From NCBI RefSeq assembly GCF_001519055.1, contig NZ_KQ954286.1:366687-430686 (forward strand): a stretch of DNA of 64,000 nt. The letters are read 5' to 3'. The position numbers were made by a program, and so were the translations under genes. Shown piece by piece: positions 33,116 to 43,931 of this stretch (position 1 is the first letter of the stretch; each line of letters starts with the position of its first letter). Origin of the DNA: Novosphingobium sp. Fuku2-ISO-50 (lineage in GTDB: Bacteria > Pseudomonadota > Alphaproteobacteria > Sphingomonadales > Sphingomonadaceae). The notes below the pieces were generated by a model. That model had not been told where the DNA came from, ran no database searches, and saw nothing but the letters and a program-made list of their open reading frames with translations.

Positions 33116-34726
33116 CTAAACCGGCTCTCCCACAGCCCTCGCCCGCCCCACGGCGCCCGCCGCATCGCGCTCGGCGCGGCGCCACAGCACCAGCAACAGC
33201 ACGACGATCAGCGGCGCCAGCGCGTTGACCGACAGGATGGCGAGGCCAAGATTGCCGTGCGTGCGATCGGCGACCATGCCCACCCAATAAGGCCCGACGC
33301 CAAGCCCGAGGATAGTCATCAGCAGGATATAAAGCGCTGCCGTCTGCCCGCGCATGCGCGGCAGGACCTGTTCGTAGAGCACCGCATAAAGCGGCGGCAG
33401 CCACATCGTCAGGATCAGGCTGTACAGCGTGAAGCGCATGTAGAATGCCGCCGGATCGGGCGCGGTATAGACCGCAAATCCGACAAACGGTGACAGCCCG
33501 AGCGCCACGACGACAAAGCCCACACGTCCCCCGGCCCCGGCGCGCGCCGCCAGCCAGTCGGACAGCGGCCCCGACAGCATCGGCCCGATCATCCCGATCG
33601 CCGCCGACAGCAGGCCAAACCGCACGCCGACTTCGCCCGCGCCCAGATGATAGGTCTTCATCAAAAACGCCGGGGTAAACCCCATGATCCCGTAATTGAT
33701 CGTCGTCTGCAGCGACCCCACGATCAGGCACAGCCACAACGCGGGCGAACCCGTGACCACGGCATGAGTCGCCCGGTCGGACAAGCGCAGCGATTGCAGG
33801 AAATTGACCACGACATAGCCGCCGATGCCGACAATCGTCCATTGCAGCGCATGGGGATCGACGCTCAGCCCGGCCAGATGCAGCGGCGGGCGCGGCGACA
33901 GCGCGGCACAGACCCGCGCGAGCACGATCATCGCCGCCGCAATCGCCACCAGCGCCGCACCATTGCGCGCGATGACGCCAAAACCGGCCCGCTTGCGCGC
34001 CAATGTCCACCACACCCCGATCGGCAGCACCGCGATCAGCACGGCGAAGGCGGCCCGAAACGGCGCGGGATCGGGCGGGCTGACGATCCCGTCACTCATT
34101 CCGCGCACCGGCTCGCGCATCAGCGCCAGCAGGATCGCCAGCGGCACGCCCGGCAGCGCGGCCAGCAGAAACGCGAATTGCCAGCCTTTCAGCCCCAACG
34201 GCGCGGCATGCCCCAGACCGAACGCATGGTCCCAGCCATCCGCCGCCGCCCCGCCGAGCACCGATGACAGCCCCAATCCCGCCGCAAGCAGCGCCGCCAT
34301 CACCGCCAGCGCCAATCCGCGCCGATGTTTGGGAAAATAATCAAAAACCAGACTGGTCCCCGCCGGTTGGCCTGCCGCTTCGCCGATCCCGACGCCCAGC
34401 CGCGACAACGCGAGCATGGAAAATCCCCCGGCAAACCCGGCGAGCCCGGTCGCCAGCGACCACAGCGCGATACAGATCGCCAACAGCCAGCCGCGCCGCC
34501 AGCCATCGGCCAGACGCCCCAACGGCAGCGAAAACACCGCATAAAACAACGCAAAGACCGTACCGTAGAGAAGCCCCATTTCGGCATCGCCGATATGCAG
34601 GTCGGCCTTGATGCGCGGATTGAGAATCGCCAGAATATTGCGATCGAGCATCGACAGACACTGCATCGCGCCGACCAGCGCGAGACAGATCCACGCCTCG
34701 CGCGCCGGACGCCGGGGCAATGTCAC
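33116..34726 (-). CDS. MFS transporter
   Basis: 536-residue permease with about 12 membrane segments and a longer central loop (around SPRPPLHLAGLSVDP). The conserved first half has SMLDRNILAILNPRIKADL, the loop LPLGRLADGWRRGW and SRLGVGIGEAAGQPAGTSLV, as in the spinster-like/anion MFS proteins frequent in sphingomonads. It starts at a GTG overlapping the ligW stop (GTGA), so it is translationally coupled to LigW. It may import 5-carboxyvanillate or its precursor, or export a product. Last gene of the 38551-33116 operon. Confidence 0.8.
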   Translation of the reverse strand: MTLPRRPAREAWICLALVGAMQCLSMLDRNILAILNPRIKADLHIGDAEMGLLYGTVFALFYAVFSLPLGRLADGWRRGWLLAICIALWSLATGLAGFAGGFSMLALSRLGVGIGEAAGQPAGTSLVFDYFPKHRRGLALAVMAALLAAGLGLSSVLGGAAADGWDHAFGLGHAAPLGLKGWQFAFLLAALPGVPLAILLALMREPVRGMSDGIVSPPDPAPFRAAFAVLIAVLPIGVWWTLARKRAGFGVIARNGAALVAIAAAMIVLARVCAALSPRPPLHLAGLSVDPHALQWTIVGIGGYVVVNFLQSLRLSDRATHAVVTGSPALWLCLIVGSLQTTINYGIMGFTPAFLMKTYHLGAGEVGVRFGLLSAAIGMIGPMLSGPLSDWLAARAGAGGRVGFVVVALGLSPFVGFAVYTAPDPAAFYMRFTLYSLILTMWLPPLYAVLYEQVLPRMRGQTAALYILLMTILGLGVGPYWVGMVADRTHGNLGLAILSVNALAPLIVVLLLVLWRRAERDAAGAVGRARAVGEPV

Positions 34727-35778
34727 AGTTTGAACCAGCGTTCGGCGTTGGTCTGGAAAAACAGCTTCTTTGCTGCGGGGGCGATGTCCATGCCATCCAT
34801 CGCGCGGACTTCGTCGGCGACATATTGATAGGGATAGTCCATGGCATAGAGCACCCGGTCTTCGCCCATGACCTGCTGGCAGAAACGCACCGCCGGCTCC
34901 CACGCCATGCCGCTGCAGGTGACCAGCACGTTGGAGCGGAAATAGTCGGCGATGGTTTTCTTGAGCGGCTTCATCCGTTCATAGCGCTTCGAGCGGACCC
35001 CCGCCTGATGCATGTAATCGAGCCGATAGAGCCAATAGGGCAGAGCCTCGCCCATGTGCCCGACCATGATCTGAAGATCGGGATAGCGATCGAAAATGCC
35101 GATGGTGATCAGCCGCAGCAGATGCATCCCCGTTTCCACGCCAAATCCGAAAATCGCACCGTCGAGCCCGGCTTCGAGCATCGGCCCGATCATGCTGTCG
35201 GGCGGCGTCGCGGGATGGATATAGAGCGGCTGGCCCACATCGACCAAAGCGCGAAAGATCGGATCGAAGAACGGATCGTCGAGATAGCGCCCCTGGGTGT
35301 GGCTGTTGATCTGCACCCCCTTGAAGCCAAGCTCGCGCGCGCCGCGCCGGATTTCCGCCGCCGACCATTCCGGGTCTTGCGGCGCGACGGCGGTCAATCC
35401 GATAAACCGGTCGGGATAGCGCGCGCAGGCCGCCGCCAGATGATCGTTGGCGCGCCGTGCCACGCCTTTGGCTTCGTCCAGATCGAGCAGCGGCTGCACC
35501 CCCGGCGAGGTCAGCGCGAGAATCGCCTTGTCGATGCCGGTCGCGTCCATATCGGCAATGCGCCGCTCGCCCAGATCGAGCAGCCGCTCCAGGATTTGCG
35601 TGGCACGTTCCGACGGCGATTGCCCGTAAAATCCCCATAGCGAGACCATGCCCCGGTCGGCCTGACCATCGCGGATCATCCGCAGGAACACGTCCACCTG
35701 TTCGCGTGTGGCAAAGGCTTCCTCGGTGGCGATGCGCAAATACCCCCGGTCGCCGCCGGTCTTCAGATCATGGGACAT
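34723..35778 (-). CDS. ligW: 5-carboxyvanillate decarboxylase LigW
   Basis: 351-residue amidohydrolase-superfamily decarboxylase. Motifs closely match LigW of SYK-6 and N. aromaticivorans: GYLRIATEEAFATREQVDVF, GMVSLWGFYGQSPSERATQI, DATGIDKAILALTSPGVQPL, YIHPATPPDSMI and AMDYPYQYV. The Glu, His and Asp of EEAF, YIHP and AMDY are expected ligands of the divalent metal. The reaction removes the 5-carboxyl of 5-carboxyvanillate to give vanillate, in the 5,5'-dehydrodivanillate (biphenyl) pathway. ATG 35778 has AAGGA 8 bp upstream. It lies between an aldehyde dehydrogenase gene and an overlapping MFS gene. Confidence 0.9.
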   Translation of the reverse strand: MSHDLKTGGDRGYLRIATEEAFATREQVDVFLRMIRDGQADRGMVSLWGFYGQSPSERATQILERLLDLGERRIADMDATGIDKAILALTSPGVQPLLDLDEAKGVARRANDHLAAACARYPDRFIGLTAVAPQDPEWSAAEIRRGARELGFKGVQINSHTQGRYLDDPFFDPIFRALVDVGQPLYIHPATPPDSMIGPMLEAGLDGAIFGFGVETGMHLLRLITIGIFDRYPDLQIMVGHMGEALPYWLYRLDYMHQAGVRSKRYERMKPLKKTIADYFRSNVLVTCSGMAWEPAVRFCQQVMGEDRVLYAMDYPYQYVADEVRAMDGMDIAPAAKKLFFQTNAERWFKL

Positions 35779-35783
35779 GACGA

Positions 35784-37214
35784 TCATCCTTCGTGAACGG
35801 TTTTCGTAACCAGACAGGCGTGCAGCCCTTCGGGGCCGTCCTCGGCGCCGTGCCCCGACCATTTGACCCCGCCAAACGGAGCATCGGCGCCGGCAATCAT
35901 CGTGGTATTGAGCCCCAGCATCCCCGCCTCGACTTCGGCAGCGAGCCGCCGCTGGCGCCGCGCATCCTCGGTCCAGGCATACGCAGCCAGACCATAGGGC
36001 AGGCGATTGGCTTCCTCGACCATCGCCGCCTCGCCCGCCATCGGGTTGAGAATGGCGACCGGGCCAAACGGCTCTTCATTCATGATCGCCGCCGTCACGG
36101 GCACTTCGGCAAGCACGGTCGGCGCGAAGAAATAGCCGCGATTGCCGATGCGCTCGCCGCCCGTCAGGACACGCGCGCCATGCGTCCGCGCCTCGCCGAC
36201 AAGCCGCTCCATCGCCTCGGGCCGCCGCGCATTGGCCATCGGCCCCATCCGGCTTTCCGGATCGAGCCCGTCGCCCACGCGCAAGGCCGCCGCGCGCTCG
36301 GCAAAACCACTGGCAAAGCGGTCGAACACGCTCTCTTCGATCAGAAACCGCGTCGGGCTGACGCAAACCTGCCCGGCATTGCGCAGCTTGTGCGGGACCA
36401 GCGTATCGAGCGCGCGGTCGAGATCGGCATCGGCGAAGACCAGTACGGGACCATGCCCGCCCAGTTCCATCGTCGTGCGCAGCACGTTGTCGGTGGCCAG
36501 CCGCATCAGATGTTTGCCCACCACGGTCGAGCCGGTGAACGACACTTTGCGGATCAGGGGCGATCCCAGCAAATGGCGGCTGACTTCGTCGGGCACGCCG
36601 AACACCGCCTGCGCAACATCGCCGGGCAACCCGGCATCGAGCAGTGCCTGAAGCACGGCCAGCGCCGAAGCCGGGGTTTCCTCGGCGGCTTTCAAAATCA
36701 CCGAACAGCCCGCCGCGATCGGCGCGCCGAGCTTTCGCCCCGGATTGCCGATCGGGAAATTCCATGGCGCAAAGGCCGCGACCGGGCCGACAGGCGCATG
36801 CGTGACCGTCGCGCGCTGCCCTTCGGGGCGGACCAGCGTGCGGCCATAGATCCGCTGACATTCGCCCGCGTAAAACCGGAACAGGCCGACCACCATCAGC
36901 ACTTCCATCCGTGCCTCGGCCAGTGTCTTGCCCTGTTCGAGCACGGCGGCGCGGGCAATCGCCTCTTGCCGTTCGAGCAGCAACCTCGCCGCGCCTTCGA
37001 GCACGGCGGCGCGTTCGGGCGCAGTCGATTTGCGCCAGCGGGCAAAGCCGCGCGCGGCGGCATCGAGCGCCCGGTCGAGATCAGGAGGCTCGGCCAGCGG
37101 CAGTTGCGCGATGACCTCGCCATTGGCGGGATTGATCACGGCATGGGTGCGCCGCCCCCCGCCGGTGACACGTTCGCCGGCAATGATCATCGATACCGCA
37201 GGATAGTCGTTCAT
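35784..37214 (-). CDS. NAD(P)-dependent aldehyde dehydrogenase
   Basis: 476-residue ALDH of the succinate-semialdehyde/benzaldehyde dehydrogenase type: FAPWNFPIGNPGRKLGAPIA, nucleotide-binding FTGSTVVGK, general-base Glu in MELGGHGP and catalytic Cys in GQVCVSPTR. The ATG 37214 shares one base with the stop of the upstream MFS gene. It is coded in the ligW operon, so it may oxidise an aldehyde of the biphenyl, vanillin or lignin side-chain routes. Substrate not predictable from sequence. Confidence 0.82.
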   Translation of the reverse strand: MNDYPAVSMIIAGERVTGGGRRTHAVINPANGEVIAQLPLAEPPDLDRALDAAARGFARWRKSTAPERAAVLEGAARLLLERQEAIARAAVLEQGKTLAEARMEVLMVVGLFRFYAGECQRIYGRTLVRPEGQRATVTHAPVGPVAAFAPWNFPIGNPGRKLGAPIAAGCSVILKAAEETPASALAVLQALLDAGLPGDVAQAVFGVPDEVSRHLLGSPLIRKVSFTGSTVVGKHLMRLATDNVLRTTMELGGHGPVLVFADADLDRALDTLVPHKLRNAGQVCVSPTRFLIEESVFDRFASGFAERAAALRVGDGLDPESRMGPMANARRPEAMERLVGEARTHGARVLTGGERIGNRGYFFAPTVLAEVPVTAAIMNEEPFGPVAILNPMAGEAAMVEEANRLPYGLAAYAWTEDARRQRRLAAEVEAGMLGLNTTMIAGADAPFGGVKWSGHGAEDGPEGLHACLVTKTVHEG

Positions 37215-38551
37215 CACTTCGCTCGCTCCAGGGCTTCAAGCCGTTCGATTTCCTGCGCGTAGGGGCGCATGGCCAGGACCATCAGCAGTGTCGCCGCCGG
37301 CAGCAGCGTCCCCGCGCAGAGCACCAGAGTCAGCCATAGCCGATGCGGATCGCCGACCACCCGGTCCTGCACCACCCCGACCAGAAAGCTGCCCATCGCG
37401 CCAAAAAAGGTAAACATGAACAGATAGATGGCCGTGACTTGCGCGCGCATGGCGGGCGGCACGACGCGCTGCACCGCGGCGTTTTGCGGCACTGCCCCGG
37501 CAATGCCGAATGCCACCCCCACGCCCATCAGCGCCAGCGACCATTCCGCGCGCGGCATCATCGGCGACAGGATGGCGGCCACGCTCGTCCCGGCAAAGCA
37601 GATCGCCGCCGCGCGGACATTGGCGTCGGCATGGCGCCGCGCCAGCACTTCGACCAGCACCGCCCCCAGCACCAGCCCGACCAGCGACCCCACCAGCACG
37701 GCAAGCCCCATCGCCGCGCCGATCTGCCCCTCGTTCCAGCCATAGGTGCGGATCAGAAACGGCGTGCGCCAGAATTGCAGCCCGAACACATCGAGCGCCG
37801 ACAAGGCCAGCGCACCAAACAACGGCACAAACAGGCGCGGCCGCTCGGCCAGTGCGCGAAACGCCTGCCACCCGAGCATCGCGGCGAGCCCGTCATGCGC
37901 CCCGCCGCGCTGCAACTGCGCCGCACGATCCGGCTCACGCACGGTCAGGAACAACAGACCGACCGCCATCGCCGCCACGCCGCACCCGATCAGGATCCAT
38001 TGCCAGCCAAACAGATGCCAGCGGCCGACATGCGTTTCCCAGCCCCTGCTCGCCATCACCAGCCGTCCGCCGATAAACGGCCCCAGCGTGGTCCCGCCGA
38101 TGAAGCCGAATTGCAGCAAGGCAAAGGCCCGCGTCAGGCGGCGCGGCGGAAACGCATCGGCAAGCAACGAATAGGACGCCGGAGCATGCGCCGACCCGCT
38201 GGCGGCAAGAAACACGCGCGACGCCACAAACTGCCCCAGCCCTTGCGCCACACCGCCCGCCGCGATCACCACGCCGACCGCCACCGATCCACCCGCCAGC
38301 ACCCATTTGCGCGGAAAAATATCGGCCAGCCGCGCCAGCGGAACGCCCACGAAAAAGAACGCGATCACCCCTGCAGGCCCGGCCAGAAACCCCAATTGCG
38401 CATCGCTCAGGCCGAAATCATGCTTGATGCGCTCGGCCAGCATGCCGAACGTGACCGAATCAAAAAACGTCACGAATGTCGCCAGCACGATGACCGTCAG
38501 CGCCCAGTATCGCGCCGGGGCATCGGAATAGCGATGCGTGCCGCCTGCCAT
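37214..38551 (-). CDS. MFS transporter
   Basis: 445-residue permease with about 12 membrane segments. It carries FFDSVTFGMLAERIKHDFGL in the first segment and the motif GVPLARLADIFPRKW in the first loop, with a final VVPPAMRAQVTAIYLF region, as in the spinster-like MFS branch. First gene of the MFS-ALDH-LigW-MFS operon on the minus strand. The ATG 38551 is chosen; a longer frame would run through operator site B. Probable importer of an aromatic carboxylate such as dehydrodivanillate or 5-carboxyvanillate (inference). Confidence 0.8.
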   Translation of the reverse strand: MAGGTHRYSDAPARYWALTVIVLATFVTFFDSVTFGMLAERIKHDFGLSDAQLGFLAGPAGVIAFFFVGVPLARLADIFPRKWVLAGGSVAVGVVIAAGGVAQGLGQFVASRVFLAASGSAHAPASYSLLADAFPPRRLTRAFALLQFGFIGGTTLGPFIGGRLVMASRGWETHVGRWHLFGWQWILIGCGVAAMAVGLLFLTVREPDRAAQLQRGGAHDGLAAMLGWQAFRALAERPRLFVPLFGALALSALDVFGLQFWRTPFLIRTYGWNEGQIGAAMGLAVLVGSLVGLVLGAVLVEVLARRHADANVRAAAICFAGTSVAAILSPMMPRAEWSLALMGVGVAFGIAGAVPQNAAVQRVVPPAMRAQVTAIYLFMFTFFGAMGSFLVGVVQDRVVGDPHRLWLTLVLCAGTLLPAATLLMVLAMRPYAQEIERLEALERAK

Positions 38552-38617
38552 GGCCAATCTCTCTTCCCCTGTTCGGGCGACCGTCCCGCCTGTCAGCGTG
38601 CGATCATCCCATTTGAT

Positions 38618-38638
38618 AGTGTATGTCTTGCATACAAT
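38618..38638. promoter_or_regulatory. Regulon palindrome, site B
   Basis: Half-sites AGTGTATGT and GCATACAAT around CTT; the right half matches the shared palindrome very well. It lies in the divergent promoter region between the MFS-ALDH-ligW operon (minus, start 38551) and the two C-alpha-dehydrogenase-like genes (plus, start 38731). Confidence 0.7.
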
Positions 38639-38730
38639 CGCCGCATGGTGAATAGTCAAAGGCGAAAAAACACAAATCACCTCGCAAACGGCATGACCCC
38701 TCCGTCATGCCCGCAGCATGGGAGCGGGAA

Positions 38731-39663
38731 ATGCAGGATCTGAAAGGAAAAACCGCCTTTATCACGGGCGGCGCGAGCGGCATTGGCCTGGGCATTGCCA
38801 AGGCCGTGCTGGGCGCGGGGATGAATGTGGTGATTGCCGACATCCGTGACGATCATCTCGATTCGGCGCGAGCCGAGCTGGCCGCCGACGACCGCGTTCT
38901 GGCGCTCCGCCTCGATGTCACCGACCGTGCCGCCTATGCCGCCGCCGCCGATGCGGCCGAGGCGCGGTTTGGCCGCATCCACTTGCTCGTCAACAACGCC
39001 GGGGTGGCGGTGGTCGGGCCGACCGAGCTTGCCACCCATGCCGACTGGGACTGGGTCATGGGGGTCAATCTGGGCGGCACGATCAACGGCGTGGTCGAAA
39101 TCCTGCCGCGCATCCTCGCCCATGGCGAAGGCGGGCATATCGTCAACACCGCCTCGATGTCGGCGCTCGTCCCTGTCGGCGGCACGGCAATCTATTCGGC
39201 CACCAAGGCGGCCGTCGTCGCCATGGTCGAATGCATGCGCCCCGAACTCGAACCGCGCGGCGTCATCTGTTCGGCATTCTGCCCCGGCGCGGTCCAATCG
39301 AACATTGCCGATGCGGGCAAGACGCGCCCCGCAGCCCTGTCCGATACCGGCTATGCCGCTGCCGACAAGCGGCGCCAGGCCGGAGGACAGTTTTTTCACC
39401 TTTACCAGACGAAGGAAGACGTCGGCGCGCGCGTGCTCGAAGGCATTCTGGCCGACGAGCTCTATATCCTGACCCACAGCGAATTTCTCGATGGCGTGCG
39501 CGAGCGCGGCGAGGCAACCACGGCGGCCGTGCAGACGCAATTGCCCGAAAACCCGGAATACAAGGCGACTTTCGCCATGCTGTTCCGCAACCCGGCCATC
39601 ACCGCCGAAATCGACCGCCAGAAGAGCATTCGCGCCACGCAGATCGCAGGAGCCGCCGCATGA
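38731..39663 (+). CDS. SDR, LigD/LigL/LigN-like C-alpha-dehydrogenase
   Basis: 310-residue short-chain dehydrogenase: nucleotide motif TGGASGIGLGIAK, NNAG, the Asn-Thr-Ala-Ser catalytic Ser region (HIVNTASMSAL) and YSATK (Tyr-x-x-x-Lys). The longer C-terminus of about 50 residues beyond the classical SDR core fits the Lig C-alpha-dehydrogenases, which oxidise the alpha-hydroxyl of guaiacylglycerol beta-guaiacyl ether to the ketone needed by beta-etherases. The ATG 38731 is preceded by GGAGCGGG. Translationally coupled to a second such gene (ATGA). Stereospecificity cannot be told. Confidence 0.75.
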   Translation: MQDLKGKTAFITGGASGIGLGIAKAVLGAGMNVVIADIRDDHLDSARAELAADDRVLALRLDVTDRAAYAAAADAAEARFGRIHLLVNNAGVAVVGPTELATHADWDWVMGVNLGGTINGVVEILPRILAHGEGGHIVNTASMSALVPVGGTAIYSATKAAVVAMVECMRPELEPRGVICSAFCPGAVQSNIADAGKTRPAALSDTGYAAADKRRQAGGQFFHLYQTKEDVGARVLEGILADELYILTHSEFLDGVRERGEATTAAVQTQLPENPEYKATFAMLFRNPAITAEIDRQKSIRATQIAGAAA

Positions 39664-40580
39664 AACACTTTGCCGGACGCACAGCCTTTGTCACGGGCGG
39701 GGCCAACGGGGTCGGCATCGGCCTTGTCCGCCAATTGCTCAACGAAGGATGCAAAGTCGCGATCGCCGACATCCGCCGCGATGCGATCGACCGCGCGCTC
39801 AAGACGCTGGATAACCGCGAAGTCATGGGTGTCGAACTCGACGTGTCGAGCCGCGCGGGATTTCGCGACGCCGCCGACGAAGTCGAGGCCAGGTTCGGCC
39901 CGGTCTCGATTGTGTGCAACAACGCCGGGGTCAACCTGTTTCAGCCGATCGAGGAAAGCAGCTATGACGATTGGGATTGGCTGCTCGGGGTCAATCTGCA
40001 TGGCGTGATCAACGGGGTGATGACATTTGTCCCGCGCATGGTCGAACGCGTCAAGGCCGGGACACAGGAAGGCGGACACATCGTCAACACCGCCTCGATG
40101 GCCGCGTTCCTCGCCGCGGGCACACCGGGGATTTACAACACCACCAAGTTTGCCGTGCGCGGCCTTTCGGAATCGCTGCACTATTCGCTGCTGCAATATG
40201 GCATCGGCGTCTCGGTACTGTGTCCGGGCCTGGTCAAAAGCTATATCTATGCCAGCGACGACATCCGGCCCGACTCGCTCAAATCCGGCGCACGCGCGGT
40301 CGACAAAAGCGCGGTCGAGCGCCTTGCCGGGGTGCACGAATTCGGCATGGAGCCCGACGTGATCGGCGCACGGGTGATCGAGGCGATGCGCGCCAACCGC
40401 CTGCACATTTTCTCCCACCCCGATCACAAGCAAGAGATGCGCACCATTTTCGACGAGATCATCGCCGAATATCAGGACTATCCCAAAGACCCCGGCCACG
40501 ACCAGCGAGTCGCCTTCGAAGCGATCCGCGCCAAGGCCTTTGCCGATGCCCGCGCAAAGTCACGCGCGGCGGATTTCTGA
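39660..40580 (+). CDS. SDR, second LigD/LigL/LigN-like dehydrogenase
   Basis: 306-residue SDR with TGGANGVGIGLVRQL, CNNAGVNLFQPIEESSYDDW, HIVNTASMAAF and YNTTK. NLFQPIEESSYDDWDWLLGV strongly recalls the LigD/LigL/LigN group. With the preceding paralog it could provide complementary stereospecificity toward the two alpha-hydroxyl configurations, as LigD and LigL/LigN do in SYK-6. It is 23 bp upstream of, and convergent with, metF. Substrate assignment is by family and context. Confidence 0.78.
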   Translation: MKHFAGRTAFVTGGANGVGIGLVRQLLNEGCKVAIADIRRDAIDRALKTLDNREVMGVELDVSSRAGFRDAADEVEARFGPVSIVCNNAGVNLFQPIEESSYDDWDWLLGVNLHGVINGVMTFVPRMVERVKAGTQEGGHIVNTASMAAFLAAGTPGIYNTTKFAVRGLSESLHYSLLQYGIGVSVLCPGLVKSYIYASDDIRPDSLKSGARAVDKSAVERLAGVHEFGMEPDVIGARVIEAMRANRLHIFSHPDHKQEMRTIFDEIIAEYQDYPKDPGHDQRVAFEAIRAKAFADARAKSRAADF

Positions 40581-40602
40581 TGGCCTCTCGGCAGGGGCTG
40601 GC

Positions 40603-41481
40603 TCAGGCCTGCCCCTGCCGCCGTTCGTAATCGGCGATCCACTCGACCGTCTTGCGCAGCCCGCCAAACGGATAGAAGTGGAGCCGAACCCGCCCGTGCT
40701 GCGGCCCGATCCCTGCAGCAAATGCATCAACCAGCTTGTCCGGCCCGGCGCTGCCCAGCAGGTTGGCGACCGAAATGCCGTATTTGCGCAAGACGCTGGC
40801 CGACGCGCCCACGCCGCAACGCGCGGCAAACGACAACAGGCGCTTGATCCCCGCCGGCCCCGGCACGCCGAGCCGCACCGGCGCATCGATACCGCGCCGG
40901 CGCAGTTCGGCCAGCCACTCGAGAAAGGCATCGGGGTCAAAGCCGAATTGCGTCACCACCAGCGGCGCCATGCCGCGCGCCTCGATTTCGGCAACCTTGC
41001 GCGTCAAGACGTCCCAGCATTGCTCGACGGTCATCTCGGGATGGCCTTCGGGATGGCCGCCGATGCCGATTGCCTTGATCCCGGCGCGCTCGAACGCGCC
41101 CGTCGCGATCAGCGCCATCGTGTCGAAATAGGGGCCCTGCGGCTCGGGCGGGTCGCCCGCTACGACAAAGCAGCGGCGCACGCCTGCTTCGCGCACGACC
41201 GCGTGAAGATAGCCTTCGAAATCGTCTTCGGACGTGATCCGCCGCGCCGAGAAATGCGGCATCGGCTCGAATCCCAGTTCGCGCACGGCAACCGTTGCGG
41301 CAACGCGCGCGGCAGCGTCCTCGCCCGGCAGAAAGGTCACCGCGATCGGCGTTTCGGCAGGGATCAGCGGCGCGGCGTCCTGCAACGACGGCTTGTCCTT
41401 TGCCGTCATTTCCAGCGAATACCCGTGTGTCAGGATCGCAGGCGGCTTGTCCCAATTGGGATGGATCTGCACAATAGCCAT
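40603..41481 (-). CDS. metF: Methylenetetrahydrofolate reductase
   Basis: 292-residue MetF-type FAD enzyme. It keeps family features of the TIM barrel: FEPMPHFSARRITSEDDF in the substrate region, VVAGDPPEPQGPY (Gly-Asp loop), GIGGHPEGHPE and VTQFGFDPDAFLEW. In SYK-6 metF follows ligM and runs in the oxidative direction, turning the 5-methyl-THF made by O-demethylases into methylene-THF. Here it likewise follows the ligM-like gene by 61 bp on the same strand. The ATG 41481 is chosen; the open frame extends far into ligM. Confidence 0.9.
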   Translation of the reverse strand: MAIVQIHPNWDKPPAILTHGYSLEMTAKDKPSLQDAAPLIPAETPIAVTFLPGEDAAARVAATVAVRELGFEPMPHFSARRITSEDDFEGYLHAVVREAGVRRCFVVAGDPPEPQGPYFDTMALIATGAFERAGIKAIGIGGHPEGHPEMTVEQCWDVLTRKVAEIEARGMAPLVVTQFGFDPDAFLEWLAELRRRGIDAPVRLGVPGPAGIKRLLSFAARCGVGASASVLRKYGISVANLLGSAGPDKLVDAFAAGIGPQHGRVRLHFYPFGGLRKTVEWIADYERRQGQA

Positions 41482-41542
41482 GGCACCCTCTCGTGCGGCA
41501 GCCCCGGCCCGGTGTTTGCGCCGGCACCGGGGCTTGCCCATA

Positions 41543-42989
<1,447 letters not shown>

Positions 42990-43061
42990 AAATTGACACC
43001 CATGCAAATGGAAAGTGGCCGCGCCATCCTCAGCGCGGGTCGCAAGGAGAGGTACAAAAAA

Positions 43062-43931
43062 ATGAGCCTGGATACCGCCCCGGACTACCAAATTCTCGCG
43101 CTGTCATGCGCCGACACGCCCGGAATAACCGCCGCCGTGACCGGATTTCTCGCCGCAGCCGGCGCCAACATCGTCGAGGCGAAACAGTTCAACGATCAGG
43201 ACGAAGGCTCGTTCTTCATGCGCGTCGAATATGATCCGCGCGGGGTCGCAATTGATGTGATTCGCGATGGATTTTCGTCACTTGCCGCGCAATATGGGAT
43301 GCACTGGACGCTGCGCGACAAGACATCGCGGCGCAAGGTCGTGCTGCTGGTCAGCAAATTCGACCATTGCCTGGGCGACTTGCTCTATCGCAATCGCATC
43401 GGCGAACTGAACATGGATGTGGTCGCCATCATCGGCAATCACCCGCGCGAGGCGCTGGCGATCTCGCTGATCGATACCATCCCCTATCACCATTTCCCGA
43501 TCACCCGCGACACCAAGGCCGAACAGGAAGCGCGCATCCGCGACGTGGTCACGGCAACCGGCGCCGAACTGGTGGTGCTGGCGCGCTACATGCAGATCCT
43601 CTCGGACGAAATGGCCGCATTCCTGTCAGGGCGCTGCATCAACATCCACCATTCGTTCCTGCCCGGATTCAAGGGCGCTAAGCCCTATCATCAGGCACAC
43701 GCGCGCGGGGTCAAGATGATCGGCGCAACCGCGCACTATGTCACCGGCGATCTCGACGAAGGCCCGATCATCCATCAGGATGTCGAAGCGATCACCCACG
43801 CCCATCGCCCCGACGATCTGGTGCGCCGCGGTCGCGATATCGAACGGCGCGTACTGGCCGAGGCGGTGCGCCTGCATCTTGAAGACCGCGTGCTCGTCAA
43901 TGGCGCCAAGACCGTGGTGTTCCGCGACTGA
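43062..43931 (+). CDS. purU: Formyltetrahydrofolate deformylase PurU
   Basis: 289-residue protein. An N-terminal ACT-like domain ([20 protein letters not shown]) is followed by a formyltransferase-type domain with catalytic Asn-His-Asp in [17 protein letters not shown] and [11 protein letters not shown]. It hydrolyses 10-formyl-THF to formate and free THF. The ATG 43062 has AAGGAGAGG upstream. It is divergent from the ligM-metF operon across a shared operator, so it likely regenerates THF when O-demethylation floods the C1-folate pool. The long N-terminal extension of the open frame (from 42933) runs through the operator and is not real. Confidence 0.93.
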   Translation: MSLDTAPDYQILALSCADTPGITAAVTGFLAAAGANIVEAKQFNDQDEGSFFMRVEYDPRGVAIDVIRDGFSSLAAQYGMHWTLRDKTSRRKVVLLVSKFDHCLGDLLYRNRIGELNMDVVAIIGNHPREALAISLIDTIPYHHFPITRDTKAEQEARIRDVVTATGAELVVLARYMQILSDEMAAFLSGRCINIHHSFLPGFKGAKPYHQAHARGVKMIGATAHYVTGDLDEGPIIHQDVEAITHAHRPDDLVRRGRDIERRVLAEAVRLHLEDRVLVNGAKTVVFRD

